Of a DNA stretch of 64,000 nt, positions 47,806 through 59,037 are shown one piece after another. Numbering within the stretch: the stretch's first letter is position 1; each line of letters starts with the position of its first letter. The DNA is taken from positions 22,790,001-22,854,000 of the forward strand of contig OX327700.1 in NCBI GenBank assembly GCA_946807835.1, read 5' to 3'. The notes beneath the pieces were generated by a model. The model was given only the letters and a program-made list of their open reading frames with translations. It ran no database searches and had not been told where the DNA came from. Both the position numbers and the translations under genes were made by a program. This DNA comes from Ailanthus altissimus (lineage: Eukaryota > Streptophyta > Magnoliopsida > Sapindales > Simaroubaceae).

Positions 47806-49134
47806 AATACCCCCAAACTTAAGACTTTACTCGTTCTCGAGAAAAACAATGAAAAATATTCACAAATTATTTATGACTCAAAAATAAAAACTAAAAACAA
47901 GCTCAGGTTGATTAGATTATCAATATTGTTGTCTCAAAAGCTGCGAAAAATAGCACAAAGCTCTTCAAAAATCAATAAAAAAACTTTTAACAATCCTCAT
48001 ACCATTGATCAAGTACTTCATTCTCCCTTGTAAGTGATCACTTATGTGTGTGTGTGTAATAAGCAAGTAATTAGCTAAATAGAACATAGATTTACTCAAT
48101 ACTTAAGAAGTTCATAAATATGATATCTCAGCATATTTTCAATTATAACACTACCATAAGCTTGCTTTTTATACTACTCTCCACTAATATAGAAATACAT
48201 ATGTCTAGAGATCTATTTAGGACTTTAATTAGCTTGTAATGTAATGCTAAGGTAAATGTGAGATATAAGGATATATATAAAGTGCAAATCACACCATTAA
48301 CACCTAGACTTTACTTAAAAACCCCTATGATTCCTTATTCTCATTGATTATTCATCTTTCCCCCTAAACTTATGCTATTCCCATCTTTCTTTCAATCACA
48401 TTTTTGCAAATAATTTCTTATTTTTCTTAAGCTAGGGGTATTTTGCATTAAAACATTTTTTTTAACCCCCAAACTTAGATTGATATGCACCTTCAAGACT
48501 TATTGCTTTTCATTGCAGTATCCATCTTTCATACATCCACAACCTTTTTTATTTTAAGAATATTTCTATGTAAACTCAAGGTTTATGGTGCTATCGGTAG
48601 ATTTTAGGATAAGTAAACTCAAAGTCTTTAAGTTTGTAATGTGGTTAAACAGGAAAAAATATAATTAGGCTCAAACGGGGTGATTAATGATAAATATACA
48701 TATAAAATAGGCTCGAAAAGGCTCAAACGGTCCAAAGATGGCCTAATGTTATTTTCATAAGCATGTGAATTCTAGAATTTCACCTCAAGTAGTAATTAAG
48801 TAAGTTTTAGAGTGTTGAACTTCGAGATTGTGGTATACTACTTAAGTAAAAAGTATCTCTAAGAAAAAAAAATTGAACTAATACATGCTTCTTTCAATGT
48901 GCTCAAGAATAAGTGATCAAAAAATAAGCTTGAATTTAGTCCAAGAATCATAATATAACAGTTATCTCAAGCATTTATTATTTTTTAAAGACTTGTGAAA
49001 ATACATTCAGACAATATTTTATTTCATATCATGGACTAATGATCACCATCTCAACCAAAACTTAACAACCTAAAAAAAACAATTACCCCATAAGAGAATC
49101 AATCAAAGCATGCAACAACATAAACACAGGTAAA

Positions 49135-49450
49135 GTGTTTCCCACCCCCAAACTAAAATTACACATTGTCCTCAATGTTTAAAAATAAACTTAAAAGTAA
49201 GAAAAATTCTCATGGTAACTGAAGTTAAAGTAGTGCGACGGTGTGTTCTAATGAATGTGATTACGATATTTTTTACTCTAACGCTTGAAATTGCTTGTGC
49301 TGCTTCATTGAATGCTTGAATTGCTGATTTATTCCTACAAAAGAAAACTAACATAACTAAAACTGCAAATAAGCTAATAAAAATAAATATTACTTGGGTT
49401 GCCTCCCAATAAGCGCTTGATTTAGTGTCGTTGACTTGACGGGGCTCTTT
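49135..49450 (-). other. Conserved Athila non-coding blocks after the coding part
   Basis: Two short blocks known to recur in Athila-type elements are visible on the plus strand: CACCCCCAAACTAAAATTAC with CACATTGTCCTCAATG (about 49142-49180), and GGGTTGCCTCCCAATAAGCG (about 49396-49415) near GTCGTTGACTTGACGGGGC. They lie between gag-side ORFs and the 3' LTR. They normally follow pol, so pol was deleted upstream of them. Confidence 0.5.
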
Positions 49451-49639
49451 TTACTCTTATGGAGGTTCAAAGTCAATGGTGGAAGCATCTTTATATGTGA
49501 GCTTGTTAGGTATTCTTTCTTTTAGCTTCCACATCTTTTTTATTTGATCTTGGGCAGTAACTTGTTCCTCTTTCTCCTTGTGTTTCTCTAAAAAGACTTG
49601 AATCTTAGACCGGTGAAGTGTCTTTTTTGTGCCATTCTC

Positions 49640-50305
49640 TTCTATCCTATATCGTACTACTTCTTTTTCTTCTTTCTTCCCTTTCTATGCCTTAACGACT
49701 TCTTTTTTATGGCCTTCTTTTTTATGTGAGGATTCAATATCTCCATGTCTTTGAGCTCTTTGGTGTTTGATGGCACCACATTAATGCTGCAACAGTCAAG
49801 TAATGTAGTGCACATGGGCTGATTCTGCTCTTTGTTACTAGTATTTTTTGCAAGGTTGTCACTTTTCTGCACCTTAGAATGTTGTTGCACTTTAATACCA
49901 GTTTCTGCACGTTTCATTGTTGAGAATTCTGCACTTTTCTAAGATTCTGCACTATTTTCTGGACTGGTATGCTGCTGATTTTTTTGTTTCAACACTTATT
50001 TGACACCTCAGTAGCCTTTGAAGAAAAGGAATAGGTGGTTTATATATTTGTACTTTATTTTTCTGCACTTCCTTCTCCTCTATACTTAGTTGTAGTGGTA
50101 TGGATGTGTTTTCTTGTAAGATCTCACCACACCTCAAGTTGATGGCTTGGCATAGCTCTATATTTTCTTTTGGATTTGTCCTAGTATCGATTGGTAAAGT
50201 GCCCTGAGGTCTCCTATTAATTACAGCAGCAAGTTGTCCCAATTGAACCTCTAAATTCTTCAAAGATGCTGAATGATTCTGTAGGATAGCATAATTGGAC
50301 TTCAT
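49640..50305 (-). pseudogene. C-terminal gag region of the Athila element
   Basis: ORF 49952-50305 (NHSASLKNLEVQLGQLAAVI, RRPQGTLPIDT) matches the post-knuckle part of Athila gag, where a coiled-coil-like LEVQLGQLA segment is usual. ORF 49657-49917 is very basic (HRKGRKKKKK), with a mixed hydrophilic tail. It is in the same frame as 50309-50575 but separated by a stop. No pol domain follows. Confidence 0.6.
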
Positions 50306-50308
50306 ATA

Positions 50309-50575
50309 TTATATAAATATGTCTTCTAATGTCGGCTTATTTTCTTGTGGTGGTAGAAATCCTGGGAGATTTATTGGTCTAAATGGCTCCTCTTGGTTAT
50401 AATGCCAAAAGAAGTTAGGATGATCTCTCCACCTCGGATTGTAGAAATTTAATTGTGGGATAGGTTGTTGACGATTGAAATTGCCCACATAATTTACTGC
50501 TTCTATACACTGCCCATTCATGTGGTTATCACCACAAACGTTGCATGTCACTTGTCGAGTTTTGACGTCATTCAA
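50309..50575 (-). pseudogene. Athila gag, zinc-knuckle segment
   Basis: 88 codons with CNVCGDNHMNGQC, a C-x2-C-x3-H-x4-C knuckle, followed by YVGNFNRQQ and YNPRWRDHPNFFW, a phrase typical of Athila gag. It is offset in frame from the N-terminal gag ORF at 50685-51380 and ends in a stop before the next segment, so gag is interrupted at least twice. Confidence 0.75.
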
Positions 50576-50684
50576 TGCATCAAAATCTTTTAGATAAAAT
50601 ATTAATTGGAGCTATCAATGCATTAAATGCGTCAATTTCATATATACCGGCAACTTTCTTAGGTGTAACTCTCTCTGCTGGCCA

Positions 50685-51380
50685 TTAGTAACTGTTTGAC
50701 GCCATCTCTTCTAATAGATCATAAGCCTCATCTGTAAACTTATTCATTAAAACTTCTCCACCTGCAGCATCTACAATAGTCCTCAAATGGCCTACTAATC
50801 CATTATAGAACGTTTGGACTAATAGCCATCTAAGGACTCCATGATGAGGACAGTTCCTTAACATGTCCTTAAAGCGCTCCCATGACTCATACAATGACTC
50901 TCCATCAATCTGACTGAATGAGATAATGTCATTCCTCATCTTTATTGTCTTTGTTGGTGGAAAGAACTTGGTTAAAAACTTCTGTGCTAAATCTTTCCAG
51001 GTTGATATGAATCTTGACGACAATGACATCAACCAACTATTGACTCTATCCCTTAAGGAGAAAGGAAATAGTCTCAACCTGATGGCATCGTTGGAGACTC
51101 TATTGTATTTGAAGGTACCACAAATTTTCAAGAAATTTATGATATGCATGTTAGGATCATTATTAGGAGCTCCGCTAAACTGTACAGTTTCTTTCAGCAT
51201 TTGAATAACATTCGACTTGATCTTAAAGTTATTAGCGTTGATGGTTGGTCGTCGAATACCAGACTGAACACTACTTGTAGTTGAGATAACATACCCTCTC
51301 AAAGCTCTATATGGTAACATGGGCTCAAACACAGGATTATTGATGTGATCATTGTTTTCTTCTATAGTATGAACTGTCAA
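50685..51380 (-). CDS. Athila-type gag, N-terminal part (retrotransposon gag domain)
   Basis: Longest ORF of the window, 231 codons. The retrotransposon capsid domain covers about residues 70-225: NDAIRLRLFPFSLRDRVNSW, STWKDLAQKFLTKFFPPTK, DGESLYESWERFKDMLRNCP, VQTFYNGLVGHLRTIVDAAG, DEAYDLLEEMASN. In the family this protein forms the virus-like particle that packages element RNA. The ORF is open from its methionine, but downstream gag sequence is frameshifted (50685 to 50575), and no pol is encoded, so it makes at most a truncated capsid protein. It starts about 115 bases inside the primer site, the usual distance. Intact reading over 700 bases suggests a younger insertion than most neighbours. 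Confidence 0.85.
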   Translation of the reverse strand: MTVHTIEENNDHINNPVFEPMLPYRALRGYVISTTSSVQSGIRRPTINANNFKIKSNVIQMLKETVQFSGAPNNDPNMHIINFLKICGTFKYNRVSNDAIRLRLFPFSLRDRVNSWLMSLSSRFISTWKDLAQKFLTKFFPPTKTIKMRNDIISFSQIDGESLYESWERFKDMLRNCPHHGVLRWLLVQTFYNGLVGHLRTIVDAAGGEVLMNKFTDEAYDLLEEMASNSY

Positions 51381-51494
51381 AGTAAAACAAAAAGAAAATC
51401 AAAGTAAAAAGAATAAGATAAAACAAAAACAAAAATCTTAATTAAAAGTAAGTAGCTTGGTATTCATATTGATCTAAAGAATAGATAACACTAG

Positions 51495-51512
51495 TCTCTG
51501 GCAACCGTGCCA
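51495..51512 (-). other. tRNA-Asp-type primer-binding site of the Athila element
   Basis: The plus strand reads TCTCTGGCAACCGTGCCA, close to the 3' end of plant tRNA-Asp including CCA (TCCCCGGCAACGGCGCCA). The minus strand is thus complementary to the tRNA. It lies ten bases from the LTR at 51523. This primer is typical of Athila elements. Confidence 0.8.
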
Positions 51513-51522
51513 AAAACTTGAT

Positions 51523-52053
51523 TGCGATGCTATAATAGCTAAGCGCAAGTGCACGTTATCATATCAAGTAATATAAGATTTTAAGTCCAGATATCGATCC
51601 CACAGGGACTATGCAATCTAACTCTATAAATCAAGTACTAAAAATGTACCTACTTAACTTTTATTCAGAAAATCACAATCTAAAATTTATTTACCTAATC
51701 TAATTCTATCAATTAATTAAACAAAAAACAAATAGTAGAATTCACAAATAAAGATAATCTAGGATTTTGACTTATCCCCTAATATTTCATTGGATTCATT
51801 AACCACTTAGTTAATCCCTTAATACCAATTGATTGGCTTAGACACTAATCTCATCACAAGCCTCCGTCGATGATCAAGTGACTATATTACGCATTCTAAC
51901 AATCATCTATATGTCTATGGTAATCAAATTAGAATGTAATTCATTAAGATCAAATCTAAATTATACCATACATACCACCTAGGTATATGTCTATCCTAGA
52001 TGGAACTCATAGTTGTTACCTTATGATCATGTATTAAACTACCATAGGCTAAA
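51523..52053 (-). repeat. Truncated 5' LTR of the Athila-type element
   Basis: Begins TGCGATGCTATAATAGC and follows the 3' LTR (46524 onward) up to CCATAGGCTAAA, then jumps to copia sequence at 52054. The outer 750 bases, including its promoter, are lost. Confidence 0.85.
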
Positions 52054-52414
52054 AGAAGCTTCTTGGTTTGCCATGGTTAATTGACAAAGGGTTCTTAGTA
52101 GCTCTGATACCATAAAGAGGAAAACATATAGAAAAGGTTTTTTTGTTATATTATATTGCTAAAGAAGTTGAGTTTAAATACAAGTTTACCTATAATAAAA
52201 AAGGTATGGTCCCTAAACTATAGCCCTAAACTTTAGCATTGAGATTAGGAGATTACAAAACAATTAATCAAAGAATACAAATAAGGTAAAAACACACAAA
52301 TTTGCCTTGCATGATTTCAGGGAGACAAATTTGGAATCCCTTTTATAGAGTCTTTACTGGATTGGCTGACTTGCATGAGTCATTGCTGGCTTCGTTGATC
52401 CCTTTCTTTATTAG
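52054..52414 (-). mobile_element. Copia element 'I', 5' LTR, primer site and gag start
   Basis: Plus-strand GCTCTGATACCA (52098-52109) is the inverse of the perfect TGGTATCAGAGC initiator-Met primer site. To its right is the 5' LTR (about 52112-52414), to its left a minus-strand gag start reading MANQEAS (about 52052-52072). It matches the LTR at 45085-45352. The intact primer site suggests a younger element than copia E. Confidence 0.8.
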
Positions 52415-53200
52415 TGACCATGTTTAGATGGTACTAGAAGGCCCTTATAAGTTTCTGTGAACTCGCTTAAAGTTTAATGGTTTTTGTTTCAATTGCATGC
52501 ATATCGAGTTTATGACGTTTTACATACTGAGATGTTTGGAATATAAATTAGAATAAAAATAAGATTTTTATTGATATGTGAGAATTCATAACTAGACAAA
52601 ATTTGCTTTACAATTTTTTTATGAAGATACTAAGATCTCATTTTGAGTAGCTAAACATTGATGATGTCATTTTTTTATTTTGTCGTTGAGGTACCAAGCT
52701 AGGTCTCACAATCTTAGGTTCAACCACATATGTTGTCGCTATTTTATTTAGGGTTGATTTTGATTGTAGTTGTAATTTCTTTCTTGATTATTTGTTCATT
52801 GTTTACTACATAGTCTTTATCAAAATGATGGTGCTAAACTATAGCAAAGCGACTATACTAGCCATAAACTTGACAAGCTAATTTGGAGTTATTTCTTTCG
52901 TCGAAGCCTTGTTTAAAATCTCCTCTTGGTTGGTTAGTTGTTGTTTCCTTCTCCATTATTTCTTTTTCTATTATTTGGTTGATTTTTCCTATTGATTTAG
53001 ACATAATGTTTTTGAAGGATATTTAGAATAGTTATTCTTTGTAGATGTTAAGAACCTATTTTGATGGATTTTTCTACTAACCAAAGTTTTCTCAACACAA
53101 AAATCTTGTTTCAATTTTTTTTTATGATACTTGGTTATGTTTGTAGAAGATTTTTTGAAGTTTAAAAAAGTTATTTTACCTCTATTAAAAAAAGTTCAAA
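52415..53200. other. Unassigned region
   Basis: A minus-strand frame from about 53006 reads MSKSIGKINQIIEKEIMEKE and then further hydrophilic residues until a stop near 52860. It is not recognised. It may be a retrotransposon remnant. No other structure seen. Confidence 0.3.
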
Positions 53201-53925
53201 ATTTGAATTTTTAGAAATAAATATAAAATTAACCCTAAGAATTATATGCTCTTTAATCCTGCATAAACAGTATCCCTAGAAATTAAATATTATAATTTTT
53301 ACAAGATGTAATAGCATTAGGAAGTATACCTCAATCCATAGCTTGAAACATTTGAAGAAGATTATGTATAAAAATTATATTTCTCTCTTAGCCTCTTTTA
53401 ATTTTTAATGTAAGTTTTCAAAATGATTAATTGATAGTATGGGCTACTTTTATAGGCAATGAGAGGACCAGCTTTCCTATTCTTATTATGATTCACTTTT
53501 CGTCAAAGTAGAATCTTTAAATAACTTCTCACTTAATAAAATAATTAATTAAATTTCTTATTATAGTAAATCTATAGTGTATTAATATGTGCCATAAATT
53601 TAATGGTTTAATACAATATTTAGCCCACATATCTAAACTATTAATACCATAGTTAATAATAATACTATTGCGAATCATAGCGATTATATGTTATTATATG
53701 TAACATACTTCTTTTTATGTATAACAACACTAGCATATAATTAATATGATAGTCTATAATTGAGGAAGGTAAATAAAAGTCCAACAATAATGTCTTTATC
53801 ATAGACTATTCTATTTTCATGTGCTCAATCTCATATGCAGACATATAATTAACAATAGGAAAAAAATATTAAAAACATATAATTGAACTCAAAGTATCAA
53901 ACAATAATTGTTATATAAATCTGTA
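53201..53925 (-). repeat. Possible 3' LTR of copia element J
   Basis: A minus-strand TATA (CCTATAAAAGTAGC, about 53444) lies at the right distance downstream of the RNase H remnant of element J. Ends and a second LTR were not found, so this is tentative. Confidence 0.3.
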
Positions 53926-56040
53926 AATCATTATTCATGACGACACATAAGACCAATTCTTTTCACTTAGTCTTCAAATATATTTGGTAGTATTCTTTTT
54001 GTTAATGGATTTGTAATTATCATTTTTGTATTCATTCGTTTTACTAACACTCTTTATTTTTGAATTTTTTATTTAGTGACAAAATATTTTAACTCCATAT
54101 ATTTAAGACCTTTAGAATATACTTGTCGTTTTTAGAGAAGAAAACAATTGTATAGTTATCAAAATAAATTTTTAGTAATTTGTCAATAAAATCGACAACC
54201 CCGAGTCCTAAAATATATCTGCTAGCCATAATCTATAAACAATGGCCTCAAAGCAAGTCACAAACTAAGTTCATAGTATATGAAGTTATGATAGACTGTT
54301 TTACACTTTTTTATAAGATTGCTCCTCCTATTAATAGAAAAAGATAACCAAAAGTAGACTTTTTGTTATGTAGATATCTAACAAAATTCAAATCTAAATA
54401 ACCAATTACTTCTAATTGATTAGATCTCTCTAAAATGTGAGCATATGACTTTTTATTTCTTGTAAGTACTTAATACTTTCTTGGCAACTTTTCATTGATC
54501 AATTTTTGGATTACTTTGATATTTACCTAGTATATAGCAACAAAGCTAATGTCTAGTATTGTGCAAATTTGAGCATACATTATGCTTCCTACTAGAGATG
54601 CATAAGAAATATTAGTTAGATAATTTCAAGGAGTTGTGTGCTTCTTGTGGCTCATTTCTTGGTATGTTTGTTTTGCTTTTCCTTAATGTAATTCACACAT
54701 ACACCTAGAGCAGTAAAATCTAGATTCATCCTATTACACTAATCTTTCTAATCTTTTTCTTTTTGGGTATATGACCCAAATGCTTATGCCACAAGAAAGC
54801 TAAGCATTCATTAGTTAAACAGGATTTAGTTCCAATTTTATGATGTAAGGTTAAAATGGTCTCAACAAATTGGTTTCAAGTTAAAATACCAGAATCAATA
54901 AATTATTATTTTTTTAAATAAAATAAAATATCCATTTCTAAATTTAAAAGAGGAACCCTTGTTGTCAAGATTTGATAAAGAATCTAAATTTTAAGAAACT
55001 AACGGAACATAAAGTGTTTACAATAAATCTAAATGATAAGCAATTTGTAAAACTAAACAATAGGTTTCAATGGCCACAATTAAAAATCTTTGACCTGTTT
55101 CCCCATGAATAAAAATTGCCCATTTGAATTTGTGGTTTAGATTGTAAGAAGATCATTCATAGTATTTGAAATATTAGTGGTACCGCCACAATAAATCCAC
55201 TAGGTATTATAAGGAAATTCAATTAATTTGATTCTAAACATACAAAAGCAAAATGCTTACCTTTCTTTTTGAACCATACCTTACGTTTCAGACAATCATT
55301 TTGATAATGCCTAAGTTTTTTTTTTACAAAAATGACATTTATCCTTCGTTTGTTCCTTTTTTTTGTATAACCTTATAGGATTCCTTAACCTTACGTGATT
55401 CTTGCTTTTATGCCTTTATTAAGCTTCTTCTTGTATTTTTTTTAGCCCCTTAACTAGTGAGATGAACTTTATGATTTTCTTAATTTTTAAGCCTTGTCTC
55501 CTCTTGAACAAACATACTAGTTAATTGATTAATATATCAGTTATCCTTAAGACCATTATAGTTGATGTTCCATATTGAGGAAGTAAGGAGTTCATGATAA
55601 ATTATACCAAAAAATTATCATTCACTTTGATGCCCAATATTTTTAACTTTGCTAGTATATTTATCATCTTGAGGGTGTACTCATGTATGCTATGTGAACT
55701 ACCAAATTTTATGGTGGTTAAATTAGCCATTAATATTTTAGCAAGAGACTTATCTACACTTTAGAAGTGTTCTTTCACAAATTTTATAAATTTCTTAGCA
55801 TTACTAATTTTGGGAAGAGTAATCTCAATATTATTTGCTACAATCATTCGAAAAAACAAAAGATTTAATCTGTTCTATCTTTCTCAAGTTTTGTCCAGAG
55901 ATTTTTCTTAATTAGTGAGAACTAGTTTTTCATTTAAGAGTGCTATATTAAGATTAAGCACACTTAAGAAAAATTGAATTTGTTCAGACTAGTATGAGAA
56001 ATTTAAATTAAATATAATGTTTGTATGTCATGTTAGTTTG
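53926..56040 (-). pseudogene. Copia element 'J', gag to RNase H, internally deleted
   Basis: Gag (about 55250-56000, minus strand): ANNIEITLPKISNAKKFIKF, ILMANLTTIKFGSSHSIHEY, then the zinc knuckle CHFCKKKLRHYQNDC (C-x2-C-x5-H-x4-C, one residue longer than normal). Integrase-side debris is at 54640-55200. RT/RNase H (54620-53930): SIMYAQICTILDISF, NQLEVIGYLDLNFV, KSTFGYLFLLIGGAI, GLGVVDFIDKLLKIYFDN. The RNase H motif TMEAEF is lost (TMNLVC). The expected 2.5 kb of integrase plus RT is much shortened. Order and strand agree with one minus-strand copia. Confidence 0.75.
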
Positions 56041-57617
56041 TATAAAAAAAAAATAGCATAAATATTTTGTATGAAAAAAAAAATCTGTATGTCTAGTGTT
56101 ATTCATTATAATACTACCCTCCAAGAGATTTTACGAACCAACCAACATGCACCGCGAGAAATTTCCTCCAGTTGCCGTAAAAATGAGGATGACATATCAT
56201 TAACAGGACTCAACAAACTTGTTGAGACCTGTTGTTTACGTGTACGCTTGTGGTGCATACATTTCAATTTTATCTGTCAGGTTCAACGAATAACTTGCAC
56301 AATATCGAGTATCTGGTTTTAATCATCTAAAATTATTCTATCAGCAGTTTCTGCAACAACGAATCAAAGAAATGTCCTTTCACTAAATTAGCCCGTTCTT
56401 TGAAGCTCATTTGTGAGCAGGCAGAATGTGATTAGTGGTTCAAAGCGTGGAGAAGAAAGGCAACGCATCTGATACGGGCCACAAGAATTCTACGTCAATA
56501 TCAACCGTTCAATAATTTTCCAAGTTCAAAACGGTATCCTATGCACGTACTGTGCATGCGGACAAGGAGGAGAGAAAATTAGGGAGTGACAGCTGAAAGA
56601 GAGAGTGAGAATTGAATATAGGGCCACCCACTGTATCCAAAATATGCTCAAGTTCAAGAGAAGCTAACTGCAATCACTGCTTTGGCGCCACATGCACTTC
56701 ATACACAATTGTCAATAGTTGCTTGCTTTGGATCCTCAACATGGTCTAATACAAATCTGTTTTTTTTCACATTAAAATTTGTCTATCTTACTAGCTTTAG
56801 AGCGCTTATCAGATAATTTTGAGTTTTTTAGTCAAATAATTTCTAATATAAAATTAAAACTAAAGTGTTGTAATTAAATCCTGCTCGTTCGCTCTAAATT
56901 AATTTATTTTACAATCAATCAATTTTTTGACCTTCTTTCTAATCTCTATCTAGGTCTCTTGTATTTATCCTATTTTCTAAAATTTTCAATGCATTTACAT
57001 TTTACTTAAAAGGGGATTTCTTTTGTAGAGTGGGTTCTCTATTATTTTTTTTAATAACAATGCCATCCTTTTTCCCCTCTGATTGATTCTGCTTTTTTCC
57101 TATTTTAAATTATGGGACTAAGATAGATGAACATTAATAAATAATTTTCTGTTGATAATTATTAACTAATTACAGTAATTTTGGGAGTAAAGCCGAACAA
57201 TCCTTGCTTTTGTTAATGTGCTGGAGTTGGCTTGTGAATTCTAAGTGTATGTCACAACCATGAAGAGAAGGAATATATAACCAAGCTATATTAACAGGTG
57301 TCATAAATGGGCTGAAAGAAAAATCACAGCCGTTAAATTTTATGAGGGGGCAAGTGGGGCTTACTTTCCGAGTACGTCATTTGTTCTGTTGGGGCTGTCA
57401 TTTATTAGAAAAAAAACTGCATCGTCACAAAGAAAATGAGAATATACAAGGAACCAAGGTGCAAGTGACAGAAGACATTCACTTCAAGGTAAAGGCTTAA
57501 GAGTAAGATAAGAAAACAGTAAATTGAATACAAGATTACAACTTTTTGCCTTCTCTCTTCCTCTAGACTTCTATATCGAGTAACAAGTAGCGATCCGCTA
57601 TATGCTTATTCATCTCC
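56041..57617 (+). other. Upstream region of the SMR gene
   Basis: No supported gene; the 83-codon frame at 56071-56322 shows no family features. From about 57535 a CT-rich leader (TTTTTGCCTTCTCTCTTCCT) runs into the start codon. TATATAACC near 57277 is one candidate TATA box, giving a leader of roughly 300 bases. An E2F consensus lies at 56681. Confidence 0.45.
56681..56690. promoter_or_regulatory. E2F consensus site (TTTGGCGCCA)
   Basis: TTTGGCGC matches the plant E2F/DP consensus TTTSSCGC exactly and is part of a near-palindrome. It lies about 0.93 kb upstream of the start codon of a cell-cycle inhibitor gene in an AT-rich background, where such a motif is rare. Function is inferred from position and motif only. 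Confidence 0.4.
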
Positions 57618-57965
57618 ATGTCTAAAGATCTGATCAAGTTCTTCCAAATTAACCCACCAAAACTTGAACCATCATCACAGAATCAAAAAGAAGAAGACAG
57701 TGAACCAATTCAAGCGGCTTCCGATGACTATGAAGATTGCAAAACGCCAACTTCTATCGAGCACAAGATACCAACCATTCAAAGCTGTCCACCAACACCA
57801 AGAAAGAAAGTGCAAATATCCTTTCATAAGAGAAAGATGGCGCCTGAGGTTCTCTTCTTTGAAGCTACAGGGCGTGAGGAAGTAGAGTCCTTTTTCATGT
57901 CAAGCACTGACCTATTTATGAGAGTTGAATCTCCTGCTGCCAAGAAGAGGTGTAAGAGTTTGTGA
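57618..57965 (+). CDS. SMR: SIAMESE-related (SMR) cyclin-dependent kinase inhibitor
   Basis: Intronless ORF of 115 residues, a normal size for the plant-specific SIM/SMR family. Known role: nuclear binding and inhibition of CDK-cyclin complexes, promoting exit from mitosis and endoreduplication, often under developmental or stress control. Diagnostic motifs: DCKTPTSIEHKIP (residues 40-52) followed by CPPTPRKK (57-64), then basic FHKRKMAP (69-76), EVLFFEATGREEVESFF (77-93), and a C-terminal basic AAKKRCKS (107-114), a possible nuclear signal. The N-terminus (SKDLIKFFQINPP) recalls the start of SMR1-3-type proteins. The first Met was chosen because it gives this N-terminus and follows a CT-rich leader. 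The other frame at 57664-57885 is a shadow. Which Arabidopsis member is orthologous is not decided. It appears intact. Confidence 0.93.
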   Translation: MSKDLIKFFQINPPKLEPSSQNQKEEDSEPIQAASDDYEDCKTPTSIEHKIPTIQSCPPTPRKKVQISFHKRKMAPEVLFFEATGREEVESFFMSSTDLFMRVESPAAKKRCKSL

Positions 57966-59037
57966 ATCTCTTATAATCTCTATATCATCCCTGTAAATTA
58001 TTCTAGCTATAACAATATTATTGTAATATTCCTTCTATTAGCTTGATCATCTTCAGTTTTGATGTCTGTATAATATATATGACAACTGCATGGCTTTAAT
58101 ATTAATTTATGGCATAATATTTATAAGCCACGAGTTGTGATAAATAATACATACATAGTCAAGGTAAGTTGCTCTGAATTCTTTTCATGGCACCTTTCAC
58201 AGTATTGTTATATTGCTCTCAATAGTTAACTTATTGCAATATTCTTTGCCTCTTTCCCACCATCTTTCCATAAATTTCATTTTGTAATTCCAGTTACTTA
58301 TTTGGGATATTTATAGACCTTATATAATTTATTTTTCGTATGCGCTTGTCTGTCCAGATTTTTCTGCATTTACCCATTTTTATTTCCTTTTATTAATTCT
58401 AATAAAAGACACGAAGAAACTTAGGCAATTGGAGCGACATCAATCATACCACGGCCTATTCAAAAGTAAAATTATAATTATGGATAAGCATAAGTATGAC
58501 ATTTGATTGACTTCTTTTTAGAAAGATACGAAAGCTTAAAGGACTTAAGAGTGGCTTATTATAGTTAGCCCCAGAAGAGAAGCGGGATTAGTAGAACAAG
58601 CTTTCGTATGCAGAAGTGGAGCTATCTCATTGCAGCATAATTATTACTTTTAACTAGCAACAGCAATTACTTTAGTTTCCTATATAATTATTTGTTTAAA
58701 TCTCAATTTACCATTGTAATTTCAAGGGCTAATTTGTCTACATACTGCTGAATAGAAGTTAATTCATCATTCTACGTATATGTATGCATTCACTTCTTTC
58801 TTCATGTTTAATTCTCTGATCATAAAAATTTGTTAATTTTAATCGGCCAAGAAATGTAATCGCTGTTATTCATCAAGTGGGCAAAAGGAATCCTTCTGGC
58901 TCTTCCAATTTCTCAACTTTCCAACAACTAATCAAATTTGTATGAATGGAACAATTACTTTGTAAATAAACCAAACGAGTATGGCATTACATACACAACC
59001 TAAACATTAATGAATTGATAAGGATAAGACTGTTTTT
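57966..59037. other. SMR 3' flank and intergenic DNA
   Basis: AT-rich 3' flank; several polyadenylation-like AATATTA/TATAATATATATG stretches follow the stop. No gene or repeat recognised up to the copia LTR. Confidence 0.4.

Larger units (their letters stand above)
46524..52053 (-). mobile_element. Gag-only Athila-type Ty3/gypsy element
   Basis: 3' LTR 46524-47805 (1282 bp, plus-strand ends TGTGATGC... and ...TGCTCCTATCA). Next to it is the polypurine tract, read on the plus strand as AATACCCCCAAACTT. Interior 47806-51522. A tRNA-Asp primer site abuts the 5' LTR, which is cut off after 531 bp at 52053. The gag ORFs are minus-strand (49.95-51.38 kb) and no protease, RT or integrase follows, so the element depended on others for movement. 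LTR block CCCACAGGGACTATGCAATC is shared by both LTRs. It sits inside copia element I; the truncated 5' LTR means the original TSD is lost and a deletion removed LTR and copia sequence together. Confidence 0.85.

Noticed and set aside
50926..51204. 92-codon plus-strand ORF
   Set aside because: Antisense shadow of the Athila gag ORF at 50685-51380.
51495..51512. tRNA-like sequence ending in CCA considered as a tRNA gene
   Set aside because: Only the 3' end of tRNA-Asp is present, next to an LTR: it is a primer-binding site.
56071..56322. 83-codon ORF upstream of SMR
   Set aside because: No motif, atypical composition, and not followed by splice or polyadenylation context.
57664..57885. 73-codon ORF overlapping SMR in another frame
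   Set aside because: Shadow of the SMR coding sequence; the SMR frame carries all conserved motifs.
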